The notes under the pieces: model-generated | Seen by the model: the letters and a program-made list of their open reading frames with translations, nothing else | Database searches by the model: none | Told to the model about the DNA's origin: nothing | DNA from: Dromaius novaehollandiae | Taxonomy: Eukaryota > Chordata > Aves > Casuariiformes > Dromaiidae | Length of the DNA stretch: 64,000 bases | Direction of reading: 5' to 3' | Assembly (NCBI RefSeq): GCF_036370855.1 | Contig: NC_088102.1 | Location: 16,659,001-16,723,000, forward strand | Position numbers and translations under genes: made by a program | Part shown: in pieces, positions 13,883-27,100 of the stretch | Layout of the letters: each line of letters opens with the position of its first letter | Numbering within the stretch: position 1 is the first letter of the stretch

Positions 13883-15575
13883 GAGCCAGGATTTGTAAGG
13901 CCAATTGGTACAGTTCATAGAGTAGAGAAGAACTTCCATGGATTTGACCCAACTGAGGAAGTGGCCCATCATGAACCCCAGGTGTGAAATGCATACAATC
14001 TATAGAGCTCCACAGAATGGCTATACAAACAATATCAGTTTGTGGTTCAGAGGGACATCTTGATCTGAGATTTCTTCAGGCTGTTTAATAGGAGTTGATG
14101 AAATGCTTGCATCTGGTTTTGGAGATGTATCCCCAATGGCATGACTTGGGAAGATGATAGGTGCTCTTCAGCCATACAGATTTTGGTAGAGTTTTGGGAA
14201 GTGGCGCATAACATTTAGTGTTGGGACGAGGTAGTTTTGTTGAAAACAATTGGTAGTTGTGCAGTTCCCACGTGGATTAATGCTAATGAAACTGGAGGAT
14301 TAGAAGACTTGAAGGAGCAGGAAAGGGAAGTTGTGGTAAAGTGAGTGCAATGCACTGAAAGCAGTCTATGTTCTCACTTGTTAAAGCTTTTCTTAATCTT
14401 ATATGTATGGCTGCTTGCATATAGGAATGGCAGCTGTCTAACCAGAAATCTTTTTGCTGCAGTCAGGAAGATGTTTAACTACATTCTCCTTAGGACTGAG
14501 ACAGAAATGTCTGTAGCATGATAATTTTTAACTCTTAAGGTGCAGGTGGTTGGGTGCTGAAAAAGGGCTGGTCCAGGATCTGCATTCATCCTGCTGATGT
14601 CATGTACAGCCTCAGCAACATTTGTTGCTTGTGACTGCATAGGGTTTGGAGTGGAGAGTGCTCTGCTCCATACCAGGTTCCCGGGTGATAACCAAGTCAG
14701 CAGGTGGATGGCGTCTAGCTATCTAAGCTGAGATGTCTCCTTCTGAGAGCAGAATGGGTGTTTTATGAATGTTAAGCCAGACTCCTCTACCACTGATGAA
14801 AACCAGCTCTGTCCTAGCTAGGCATTCAGTTTACTGCAGTCTTGAAGTCTGATAAATTTGAGCACTGTATTCTGATGTGTGTGGACCTGGATTGACAGTC
14901 ATGCCAGAAAGTCCCAAACAGAGCAAACTGTGAATTACCAAACAAACAGGTCATTGGAGATCTGTTGGAGCAGCTCTTATACTGCATGTGGTCTGCAGGT
15001 CCCTGCTGAATGCAGAGTATTTGACTCTGAGGGCTTAACTTCCCAAGAAATGGGTACCAGACAATTTGATGAGGTTGCTACAAACCTAACCAGAGTCCCT
15101 ATGGGCTGCGCTATCCCTTTTTTTAATTTCTTATTTTCTCTGTATGTGGAAAATGAGAAAGGGTTTGTAAGAGAGCTGAGGATCAGGAGTTGGGCAAAGA
15201 GTTTGTTCCTATTCATGGCTACACAGTAAGATCCTAGATGTGGGCACTGAAACCAGCTGAGTGCCTTATGCAGGAGAGTGAAAAAGGACTATGGATTACT
15301 CCTCAGTGTTTAATTTAATGAATTTGCAGCCTGCTGGCTATTTCCCTGTGTTTGTCATTCCTGATGAGTGGTCTGTCTCCTGTAGAGAGCTTGTCTGCCT
15401 TTGCTTGTTTCTTCCTGCTCCCGCTGTCCTTGTATGAAAATGGGCCTGAATTCCTGTACCACAAGGGGAAAATGACGGCTGCAGCAAGTGAAGAATAAGC
15501 AGTGGTCATGGATGAATGCTTTGTCTTGACTTACTGCAAATATCCAAACATACAAATTTTCAGTAACAAGTAAAA

Positions 15576-15586
15576 GGGGGGGGGGG
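15576..15586. repeat. Poly(G) run, 11 nt
   Basis: Eleven consecutive G follow AAAA. This is a simple tract in otherwise unremarkable intergenic sequence. Confidence 0.9.
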
Positions 15587-15829
15587 AAGCATCTTAGCAA
15601 CAAACAGCAGCAGAACCTAGGAACTAGGAGACAGGATGAAGTCATGTTTATCTGGTTATCTTGGTGTGTTTTCAGGGAGTGTTTTTCAAATATGCATAAA
15701 AGGAATTAATATGGTGGAGAAACAATAACAAATGCTATATAATATTTTAATTTGTATGCAGTCTGTCACCTTCCACTCCAGGGAGCTGTTCAAACACATG
15801 TTCATTTAACCTCCTCACTTATATGTGTG

Positions 15830-15965
15830 GTGGTGAAGTATTGTCCCTATCTCATGCATGAAAAAATTGTGATGCAAGGACAGATTTAGAGAAAGCAGCT
15901 TATGCAAACATCCTGGATTCTGTGTCTCTGCAAACTCAGCCTGCCCCCCTGCCTCAGGATGCTAA
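15830..15965 (-). mobile_element. MIR-like SINE relic
   Basis: TATTGTCCCTATCTCATGCA, then a TGAAAAAATTGTGATGCAAG block and a weak GCTTATGCAAACATCC block, parallels the reverse complement of MIR (TATTATCCCCATTTTACAGA, TGAGGAAACTGAGGCACAGA, ACTTGCCCAAGGTCAC). Only the order and approximate spacing are convincing. Confidence 0.45.
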
Positions 15966-18900
15966 CAGATCAGCTCTGGTGCACTGAGACTGGGCACAGA
16001 GTGCTGCTTCTCTGAAATAAGGAGAAGCCAGAAAGAAGGCAGTAATTGAGACAAGTTGAAAGACAGCCAACAGTAAATTTACTGGTTGGTCTTTTTGTTT
16101 TTTGGGGGTTTGATTTGTTTTGTTTTAATTATTTTAGCAGATATGTTCAGTTGCTGGTGCTGAACAAGCTCTCCTCTCTATGCACTATTGCTGCCCATGC
16201 CCTAGTTTTGGAGTTTTCAGGGACTTTGTTACACTTCTGTTCTACTAACACCATTCTTCAGCTCCACAATAGACATTGTTTTTTCTAGCAGGCATTGCAG
16301 GTCATGTCCTGCCCTTGGATGCTTGAGCGTAACTCTCCCTAAACTAGTATCTCTCGGAGATAGTCCAATCCCAGAACTGGCTCAGCAGTGTATGCAGAAC
16401 TGAATTTCACTGTGCCAAAGACAGGGGTAAAGATAAATTTGGGTGGGAAGCACTGAAGACTCAGCTTTGATGCCCTGTCACAAAGGCAGGAGAGTGTGGC
16501 AACTGGTGACTACAGGACGAACTGGGTCTCCTAGCATTTTATTTTCTCTCTGTATTTCTGGACCTTTGTATTGCTAAAAGCAACATCCAGCCTTTTCACA
16601 GTTCTGCTGGAGGCAAATGCACATCAGAGACATCGGTGTTCTGCTTCCTTAGGCAGCTGTCTACTTTGCCTGTGTCTAGAGTTGGCCTCAATCTGATCAG
16701 TGGTGAATAAAGAGGGATACTGCAGACCAGTTTCTCCTTTAACTGCATAGTCTGGGAGTGTCTTTCATCTGAGTGGTAGAAATAAAGCCCCAAATTGTGG
16801 TCACTGGAACTTGTAAAGTATATTTATGAGCACAGACTAGGGTTATGTGTGACTGTGGCAAGAACGGACAAACCTCCCAGTTGCTTTGGGGTGTATCACT
16901 GTGTGTTGGGCTTTGTTTTTTTCATAGTTGAAAGGGAGGTGAGGACTGATATAATGGTACAATGGGCTTACATGGCAATAAAGCCAGTATGACTGCAGTC
17001 CTAGGAGAAGCATTGGAAACACCAGCAGCACCAGAGAAAAATGTAAAGCAACTAGTGAACATAATTTTTTCCGATTTTGCAGTCTGGGCAGCCTTCCCGT
17101 GCTAGGTGATGAAATAAACTGGATAATATACGTTGCGTAGTCGACAGGCTTTGGGGCGTTGAATCTCGTGAATTAAGGGCATAACATGCAGGAATAGCTT
17201 GTGGATGGAGATTCTTGATTGTACTGAAGAACAGCTGGTAAAAAGGGAATTTATCAGTCCTTAAAGTGTTACTGTTGTTTAATTATTATTGCAAAGGCTC
17301 TATGTTTTGGCAGACTATAGATCTAAGTTAAAGGAGTAGACCAGATTACAGTCCATTTGGCTTCAGTTCACTGTTTACCATAAAGAATATATCACACTTG
17401 TTTCTCTGCTTTTGCACGTTCGCACTATGTGAAACTGATGATGTGTTTCCAGCTTATTGGAGTAAAATGGCTGCAAAAAACATCAATCCTGTTGTCTAGT
17501 TTCCCACTTTCTTCATTCCTATCATTTTCTTTACTTCAGGCTGAGGTTTTACATTAAGAGATCTTTGATAACTATACTGGCATAAGAAGCTCATACCTGG
17601 TTGCTCATTTGTCCCCCTACTTTGCAGCACCCTGGCTTCTCAGTGGTTGCTGAAGCCCATTTGTTATGCAGCTGTCACAGTCCAGTAAAATTAAATGCAT
17701 AATGCATGCTACCTCTTCACCCTAATCTCCTAACTTTTTTTAGTGCTTCTCTATCTTTGAAAAAATTGGAATGGAGACTGGAAAAATATCATCCATACCT
17801 TTGCAATACAGTAACTTATAGACTTGAAATGAGAGTGAGAAGCAGAAGAGGGTATGTGAGGAGGAACAGTTGGTGACTATTATTTTATTTTGTTAAAACA
17901 TTTTCTCACTGAAAATAACTACAGCAAATTATCACTGAAAGTGCATCTAGAGTGCTCTAGAAAGATGATGTACATTATCTAGTATCTCATCTACATTTGT
18001 AAATATATTTTGAAAGCAGAATAAATAATTCTCTCTGTCTTAATAGGACAATTTCAGAAAATTAAATTGAAATTCTGAATTTTATAATGAAGTTGGCTTG
18101 TGTTTTTCCTCAAGTGACTGAAATCAATGATACCCCTCTTTATGAAGCACATCTCAAAAATCCTATTGGCCACAGTTCGCGGTTTTGTCGGTGGGAGTTT
18201 TTGATGCTGTTTTAGGAAGGGAATGATGACCTCGATTAAACTTTTATGTTTCCATGCATACACCTGTACCTCCAGTACAGTTGCATGAAAGTGTCAACCT
18301 GAATTGCCTGTGTAAAAGGTAAATTTGTGAATACTGTTTTTCACATAGCTTCGGGCTCTTCAGTTTAAAGTTTTGCTCCAAACCTTATTCTGTGCTACTT
18401 TTGAGAAGCACTCAGTGGTCTTGGTGCAAATGGGCAGTTCTGAATTCCTGTCTGAGGAGCAGCCAGGGGTGTAGCAAGAGCTCCAAATTTGACTTCCTGC
18501 CCCTTTGGGGACTGGAGAGCAAGGGGAGGGGGGTTTAGTCTCTGCAGAGCGCTTTCCAGTGGGGAATTCCTAATATCCACTGCCCTCAGGGGTGCAGCTG
18601 CACCCAGGGTATGAAGTTTAAAGGGGAAGGATGAACTGAGGATTTTCAATATGGTATCATAAGATTCACAACATACATTGAAAGACTTTGTATCTCAGAA
18701 GGGTTAGGTCAAACTTAATCCACAACGCTTATAACAAAGCACCCATTAATATCTGTGATGTCATTCTGGCAGTGATTTGAGCAGTCTGACTTTGAGAAAA
18801 CACCCCCCCACCCCTATGGGACTGAGGGAGAAAAAAAATATTATTAGGCTAGCGTTGCAAGAAAGCAGAACAGAGAGACAGAAGCCTTTCAAGCAGAAGT

Positions 18901-21900
18901 AACAGCTGGTTTGAAACCTAGCATTATAACTTATGTTGGACACTGTATTGCTGTCCCTGTTGGACTGCTCATCTAACCATAACAAACAATACCATGTTTT
19001 AGGTGCAGATACTGTTGCTGTATCTATGATATTGTTCCCACTAATCTTATACTCAGTTATGTGACACCTAGCCCTGGTGTGGTTTTCCTCTCTGCAGGAA
19101 AGCACTGGATCAAGCGGGACATCATACCTGTTGAAGTCTTGTCCATGTTTCAGGCTAAGGACCCGTGTCTGAGGAGAGTGCTGAGGGTAGGGGGACCTTG
19201 ATACCAACTTGTGCCACACTGGGACTTTGTAGTGAAACTTTTCAGAGTAAGTTTCTCCTTTTCTTCCTGTGCCCCTGACAAGGAGATGGATGGAGGCAGA
19301 GGGTGCTGCTGAAGGTGAAGGAAGAGACAAGTTATTGCAGACTTGGCAAAACACTGGAGTCCTTTTCATCCAGCAAAGTATCCTTGTTGACTAGTGCTGT
19401 AATACTAGGTAGCAGTGTTGTAACATTGCATCATTCTTAATAACCAGAGGATTTGGACAATGGCACTGGTCACTTAAAAGAACCCCAGTCTTAGAAATTT
19501 TATTATTCTATCCTCTTCTGTTCTGTTCTGTCCTAGTTGTCTACTAGAATCTTGCTTCCCCTTTTATCCCCCTTCTCCGCACCATCCAAAACCCCAAAAG
19601 AAAATAACATTATGCATGTGCATTTCTAAAGCAGAAACAAACCCAGGCTCATTTTCTGTGTGCTTTACTATGTCTGAAGCCCATAAAACAATACAAGTGT
19701 TAAGCAGCTGCTGTGACCATCAGTTACTTCATCAAAGAAACCTCCATTAATGCAGTAAGATTTTTATTCTAATCTCATGACAAATAAGCATCAACTGTAA
19801 AAGCTCAAGGCATTTTGACTGAATGTCAGCTGAGCAAAGCAAAGATGACACCTTGGGAACTTCAGTCTTCAAGAGCTGGTGAGGTGATACTTCCAGAGGG
19901 AGGCTAAAAGGCAACCAAGCAGAAGGAGGTTGATGTGAAGGAGAAGCTGGCCTTGGCAGGACTGTTTGTCAGCTTTTAACCACTTTATCCACTGGGTGAG
20001 GGGAGGGAAGGGAAAGGAAACAATAGCAGAGACTTGGTCAAAACCAGAACTGCTCTCCAGCTCATTTTTTGGCCTTCCATTCTGTTGCTTGGTGCTCAGA
20101 ACAAAAACCATGGGGAGGGAAAAACCCATTCATAGAAGTCTGCAATACAGATAGAGCATGCTTCCCTTCTTGTTCCTGCCAGCATTCATATCCCATGGCC
20201 TTCAGTTCTGTGCTTCCTTCCTCCTCCTGTTTTCCACAATGCTTCTGCTACTGTAATGCCATCCTCCCTAGCTCCCATTCTTCTTGCATTTTGTTTCTTC
20301 TTCCACACACCGCTTCTGATACTCCATTTACCCTGTAGGCTTCTGTCCCATTTTGACAATTAAAATAGCTCAAAGGGATTTGTAGCTGGGGGACAAGAAG
20401 GTGATGGATGCCAGCAGAACAGGAAGAAGGAAAATTTGAAGTGTTTAAAATCTGACTTTGTGAGCAATGATGTGTGATTCCTCTAGCAGTGCCTCCCTAA
20501 TCCCCTGCCTTCCTTCCAGTACAAAACTATAAGCTGGCTATGAACAGTGTAGTAATAAAGATCTTTGGAAAGAGTCTGAATTATATGAAGGATGCTTCTG
20601 CCTTTCTGAAATCAGGCACATGTACAAATGAGTTTGCAGCCTTGAATACAATAGCATCTTGTGTGATTCCTGTTTCTGTGGAAAGCTTGCTGTTTCTCCA
20701 TGCAGTTGAGAGTTTCCCCCCAGCATGGTCAAGATCTTACCCCCTTCATTTGAGGAGCACCATGGCTTCCAAGATGTGAAGGGAGAACATAGGACAAATG
20801 AAAATTAATTATTTAAAAATCTTCCCTGTGAATGTTTTGTTTGTACCATAGCTGATGTATCCCATCCTGAGGTTTTTTTAGGAGGAGGAAAACTGTCAAG
20901 GTACTGACTTTGGACTCCCAAAAGAGGCAAGTCTTCATGAATGTAAAAAGGAAAGTGCCAATATCTTCAAACCCACTGGCATATTGGGACTTGAGTATTT
21001 TCCATTAAGGCTTTGTATGCTGGCTTTTAACTGGCTGTTGCTTCCTCAAAGAGTAATGGAAAGTCTATAGCTGCCCTTGTTTTTTAGTAATACTATAAAG
21101 AAACTGTAAGTCATGCAGAGAACCTTAGCTTTTAATGAGCAGATCTGATGGTGAAAGCTTGTTAAAGATATTTGTTGGGGAAATGCACAGCTCTAAATAT
21201 TTTATATCTGGTTATGGTACATTTATCAGATTTATTTTTCATAATGGAACTATAAAGGCCTGTAAGTGATGGGTAACAAACCCATGAAAAGATTTTTCTA
21301 GAGCCCTGTATGAATATTAAATATTCACAGTTAATACCCATGGAAGGTGTGTGTGGAAAGCAAGGGAGAATGTGTGTTGGTGGAAGGGGAAAAAGAGAAA
21401 TAGGATTTTATTTTTGTTCCTTTGTCTCCAAAATAATTTTAATTTCATATTACATGTGAAGTACAAACACTTATGAAAGAGGGTGCTGAGTACGATGACA
21501 GGTTGCAGGAGGGAGCAAGGGCTGTTCACAGCTCATGCTCTTCCTGCCCAGTGACAAGGAGCAGAGAAATGCATTTAAGGAGGAGAGGGTTGTCTTACCT
21601 GCTCGTGATGCAAAGGTCACTGAGATTTAATGGCAGTCTTCTTTCATTTTGTGCATCTCTGCTATGCTCCAATAACCCCAGTATGACATTTCATTCCAAT
21701 TTAAGGAGGGAAACAAAACTTAAAAAGAAAAGATTTTATTCTTTAAAGTTCCAGGTGAGTTTCCTTCCTGTCTGGTTGTGATTTGTTTGTATTTTCTCAC
21801 AGATACTGGAGAACAGAAACTTATTGGCATTTTTAGTCTGTGTAAAAGTTCTGATTTCTCACAAACCTGAGAATAATAGGTATCTACGTCTTTACAAAAT

Positions 21901-22392
21901 GCTACCTGGATTTCAGGGTGCTAGTTTTGAGGTGCTGAAGAGTTGAGAACTGTACTTCAGTGTGCAACTTCAAACCTGGAAAATTAGCTTCCTACTGCTT
22001 GAATGCAAAGGTGTCTCTTGCTGTGTTCAGTGTGGTGTTTGCTTGCTTTTCTGCTCTAAGTGAGATAGAGAATTGGACAGACCAAAAATCTTCTGTGTGA
22101 CTTGGACAGAAGGATGCCTGGTTCATAAAGCAAATGAAGCTTGACCAATTTGTTATGATTTATCTTCACGTGCCCTATTCATTTTGTCTTCATGTTGAGC
22201 AAGAGTCTTCATGTTTGTAGCTTTTGTTGCGAAAAGTGAATGATTAAAGAAACAGGTTACAAATGAAGTACAGGAAATATCTGCCCAGTCCTCAGTCTGC
22301 ACATATGTATTCAAAGTATTTCTGCACTTAAAAGCTAAAACAAATGCTTGGCTGATTTAAATGACACGGACATTCTGTTTTGCTGAGAAGAT

Positions 22393-22408
22393 AAAAAAAA
22401 AAAAAAAA
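22393..22408. repeat. Poly(A) run, 16 nt
   Basis: A simple homopolymer without a recognisable retroposon body. Similar runs lie at 35304-35319 (A16), 40843-40864 (T22) and 47735-47749 (T15). Confidence 0.9.
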
Positions 22409-23479
22409 CCATCCTTGCTCCCTGCTCCTGAGGTAGTCTTCTCTCTCCACTTCCAAATAATTGTTATAAGCCAAAAATAATGCGTGTTATTAAGTTATAA
22501 ATACTAAAAGAGGAAAAGCCTATGTAGGCATGTTCAGTTGCTGTCTCTTTAGCAGGTCTGTCAATCCTTGAAAACATCCTAGACAAACTTAGTTGGATAA
22601 ACAAGTTCTCCTGTATTCAACTTGAATAGACAGATCCTTGTTTAATTAAACTCTAGTAATTATCTGCTTAAGCAATTCCAGTAGCAGCAGAAATCCTGAT
22701 GAAGAACAGCACAGGCAATAAGGCAAGGCAAACACTATGCCTGCTTCCGTTAACTGGAAGCTCATAGTCAGGTTAACCATCTTCTATCTCACTAGCTGGT
22801 GGATCTCAGATTCTTCAGTATCACTGTACAGAGAAATCCCCCAAATAAGATTTGTATGACATACGTGACACTTATGCACCACTATTTGTTAAGAATAGGC
22901 CAAAGCCACAATTTCAACTTCAATTTTGAATTCTCCCAAGTTCTGAGGGGGACCAGCTACAGGGTTTTGTTTGGACTATTTTTTTTTAATCTAAATTTGC
23001 TAAATTTGGGCTGGTGGCTTTGCAAAATCAGCTTGCTAAGGCAAGGAATTAACTATTTGTTCCTGAAACCTTGTATTACAGTTATAGTGTGGTTGATCGG
23101 GCTGAAAACAAGCCTGGAGGGTGAAGCTGGACTGTTGGTTCCAAGACATGACAAAGTCCTTACTTCAGTACCTCAAAGAGTGCTTTCAAGCAACTGAGAT
23201 AGTGGGAGTTCAAAGAGGGGGGTAATTTTATTATTGGTGGTCTAAAAAACGTCCTGAAATTCTTTGGGTTTCTAAAAGCACACAAAATACAGTAGCAAAA
23301 ATAAATCAATTAAGGTTTATTTTGACTTAAAAGGTTATTTCAAAACAAGATCTGTCTGTGAGGCGTTTGAGGGTTCAGGAAGAGGAGAAGCTTCCTGATG
23401 CTATTCTTTTATTTTCTCCAAACAATACACTAACAGTCCCCTCTTCACTGCTATAACTGTATCTAAGCAAGGCTCAGCT

Positions 23480-23665
23480 TTTCTGCTACCCTGGGAGTCG
23501 GGGCCATCACGCGTAGCTGATCCCACCCATAAGCGCTGAGCTAGGTGTGGTGGTGTGGCAGTGCGCTGGGATGTCCGCGGCATGTGACCCTGTCCCAGGA
23601 CCAGGCAGGAGGTCCAGCTCAGGGTGGGGGGCCTGCAACAAACAATAAAGTTCTTCATTTCCCCC
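23480..23665 (+). other. GC-rich patch ending in a poly(A) signal, possible LTR or exon relic
   Basis: A patch with several CpGs (CACGCGTAGC, AAGCGCTGAG, GTGCGCTGGG, GTCCGCGG) in AT-rich surroundings ends with AATAAA at 23645-23650. The layout could be the R region of a solo LTR, or the last exon of an old retrocopy or non-coding transcript. No protein homology is visible in any frame and no boundaries could be set. Confidence 0.25.
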
Positions 23666-24133
23666 TATCTGGGGTTTGATTTTTTTGTAATATGGAAGTG
23701 CTAGAAAGCCCTTTCTCATGGAGTTTGCAGATAAAGTCATAAGGAGGTCAAAGAGTTGTCATGACTTTCAAGAGCCTGAGCAATGAACAGTTCACACACA
23801 CCTCCTGGGTTTTGAGCCATTTGTGATTTACTTATGAGTGAGGAAAGGACAAAGACCACTTAAAGGAAGGTATTGATACTTTTTACCTAATTTGTTTAAA
23901 ACTAGGAAACATGAACTCCTTTCTTAATACACATACTGTCAGTGTACTTTTGCTCCATAATTGTTTCTCTTCCATCACAGTAGTTTTGATCTATTAAAAT
24001 TCCTTAAGAGTTTTTTGAACTTTTAACCTTGATAAGATATTATGCTAGTAATGTCAGACTTAGAAGTAAAATTTAAAAAAGGTGCAATCATGTCCAAACA
24101 CTGAAGTTCAACTGGGCTATCCCAAAGAAAGAT

Positions 24134-24175
24134 GCTTTTTTCTTTTTTTCTTTTCTTTCTTTTCTTTTTTTAAAG
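24134..24175. repeat. Pyrimidine (T/C) tract
   Basis: The plus strand is almost purely T with spaced C (TTTTTTCTTTTTTTC type). It is a low-complexity tract of the sort that produces short Phe/Ser-rich false frames. Confidence 0.85.
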
Positions 24176-27100
24176 TTTTCCAGATTTGGGAATTAAAAAA
24201 AAAAATCTTTTTATTTACTTTTTTATTAACAATCCTATTATTTAAGCCAGACTTTAGTAACCTCAATACATGATAACCCAGATACATTATTGCCTGGCAT
24301 AATTTTCATTAAAAACAATTCCACTGCTTCTGGCAAGGAAAAAAGTCTCCATCTGTAAATGCTAATGAGTGCAAAATGGATTTCTTTTTATAGTGAGTGT
24401 CAGGTTTTTTAAGTAGCATAAACACCTGAGGAAGAGAAGATGAACTGTAGATAAGAACAGTCTTATACGGACTTGTGCAGCTCTTGTGACTTATGATAAA
24501 AGCAAAATGTACTGCAGCTGTCATCTTCCAATGCTTTCTATTAAAATAAAAACCATAGAATAGATATCCACTGACTCATTATTGTCTGAAAAATCTCTGT
24601 AGTAAAGACTGCATGTTTGCAAATTAGCACTGAACTTGTTGGAATAATCTCCCATATGCACAGGAAAGAATGTGTATGAAGTGATTTATTGTCAGATTTG
24701 GTGCTGAAGATTATTTTATGCCTTGCACAGGAGAGTTCTTCTGCAGGGCACAGTTACTCATATCAGCAAGAGCTAAAACAGAAACAGTCCTTAACCATTG
24801 CCTGCATATTATAGTGCCCTATAGCGTCATTAGCTTCTAAACTCATTTTCTGTAAGTAGATGATATTGTTTCATTGCCCTTTCCATAAATTCAGCACTGT
24901 AATAACAGAATTTCCATATTCTGAAAGTTGAATTTGTGCATACTGGGCTTAATTTGTTTTAATGCAGGCCAGATCTTTTCCCAGCCCTGAAGAACTGGCC
25001 CTACAATCCTGCTCAAATATACTCTGAGTTTGGTGAGTTTATTTTAGCCTTACTTTAGACCACCACTGTAGTAAAGCGTTAATCAGAATTATGTAATTTG
25101 GGAACTATGCTTAAGTGAATGGAACATAGCTCTAGGGCAAGGTTAGATTCTCTGTGAGGTTGGCATTTTCTAGAATGAATACTCAAGACATGCTAAATTC
25201 TTTTGATTTTCTGACGTTTGACCCTGACAGTATGCTATGATTATGTATATTGTCTGTAATTGGTACTAAATTATGTCTATAGCTTTCATCGATCACCAGA
25301 GCATTCATTTTGCATCTTACATGTAGTAAAACATTAGAGAATCTAACACTTTAAAAGCTACTATGATCTCAAAAAGTGTTATGTGACACAGAGCTGATAG
25401 CATTCAGCAATAACAATTATGTACTTGGTAGTATTTATGGTGTATGGCACCCACCACTCAACAGGCAAATAAAAGTTCCCATCTCACTTGAAGGGTCCAG
25501 CCTTCAACAACATGTGCTCAGCTTCCTTCATGAACAGTCCCATTGAAATCTTGGGACTAGTTTACAGCAGCAGCTGAATTTGCACTTACTTGTCTACCGG
25601 GTCATGGTCTAAAAGTAGGCTGATCCTATTCAGCCCAAATTAGCAAAGGAGACAAGAAAGAAGGTACGCAAAAGGCACATGCACAAGAATGTGTGGTGCA
25701 CAAAAATGAGCAACAAAAATGGAAGTTTGTGCTGGAAGAGAATACTTCCCAGTAGAAAAGTGGAGGTTGATGTTATTTAAATTAGTTTGATTATTCTGGC
25801 TTGCTTCATAGAATTAGTTTATTTTTTTGCTATAGATTAACAGTGAAAAACTTTTAACAGAAAGGGATGTATCTTTGATATTTACTAAAATCTGTGGGCA
25901 TCCTTTATTCAAAGGAGTGAAACTCTCTCAAGCATAAAGAGCTTTTACAGAAATTTGTGGAGATTTTTCTTTTCCAAAGGAGGCATCATCAGAGCTGGAA
26001 AACACATGGAGTAGCAAATACAGCAGCTCAGAAGCTGTGACAGTGAAGGTAGAAGTGGCGGATCTGGAGAAGGGGGAGGTGACATCCTAACCACACCAGA
26101 AATGGAGGTCCCCTGGATTTGGGACAGGCTCTTACCTGTTCCTTGGCACTGATAGTCTTCTGCTAGAACTACACCGAACTGACCCAGAACAGGGTGCTAT
26201 ACAGCCTGAGATGGCTGTAGGGTCAGACTTGCCCACTGTGTAGCTCTCAGTAGTGTAGGTATCTCAGCTCTAACTGTGTGCCAAGTGGTATATTTCTGCT
26301 TCTGCTTTTGAGGTTTTTTTGGGACTGCCTCACTGAGGGTTGAGCAGTAATGTGCTGCACGTGAGCTGTCTAATTTGGTGCAGATTTGTATCTGTTTTAC
26401 TCTTGGAGGGCCCTGGTGAATATTTCCAATGGTGAGAACTGGCAATTGCAGAGCCTACAGGGGGGAGAGGTGTTTTGCTGTGAATCTGGTGTAGCACCTC
26501 AAATGAATCCCTGCATGTGCTGCCACTTGGATTGTGTAACAGCTTGCTTAAAAAGCAATGGTAAAGATAATATGCCATACCATCCCCCTTCTAACGCTTG
26601 CTGTAAGGAGAGTAGGTAGGGACATTTGCTTTAAAGCTCACTGAAACAAATTTTTCTTCATATCTACCCTCTTAAGCAGTGAGAAGAATTGGCTGCTAGG
26701 GCATAATCTGGCTTCCTAACTTAAATATTCAAATAAAATCAATTTGCACGCACCTAAGCAAAAGACTGACACAGAATCCTATTGAAATAATTGATCATGC
26801 TACGTGAGAATGGCCGTTATGAAATCATTAATCTTTTCCTATTTCTGTCAGAAATGTGGAAAAGAACTTCAAAGTTGGTGGTAGTTGTTGATATGCTAGA
26901 ACTAAGCCTGAGGGAAAGAAAATTTTCACTGCACAGTCTATCTAGTTGTTGACCTTTCATTTTTAATCTGCCTCTTAGTATAAAATGGTGTTTTTCAGAA
27001 ATTCTAGTAGCAGAAAAATGCAGTGCACTGGATACCTGAGCCTGTTGCAACTTTTTGAAAGGAGTTGTTTTCATGTCTGCTGTCTATCCATATATAAATC

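Noticed and set aside
18761..19369. 202-codon minus-strand open frame, the longest in the window
   Set aside because: Irregular composition, no recognisable domain, no splice or promoter context and no CpG enrichment. A frame this long is plausible by chance across six frames of 64 kb.
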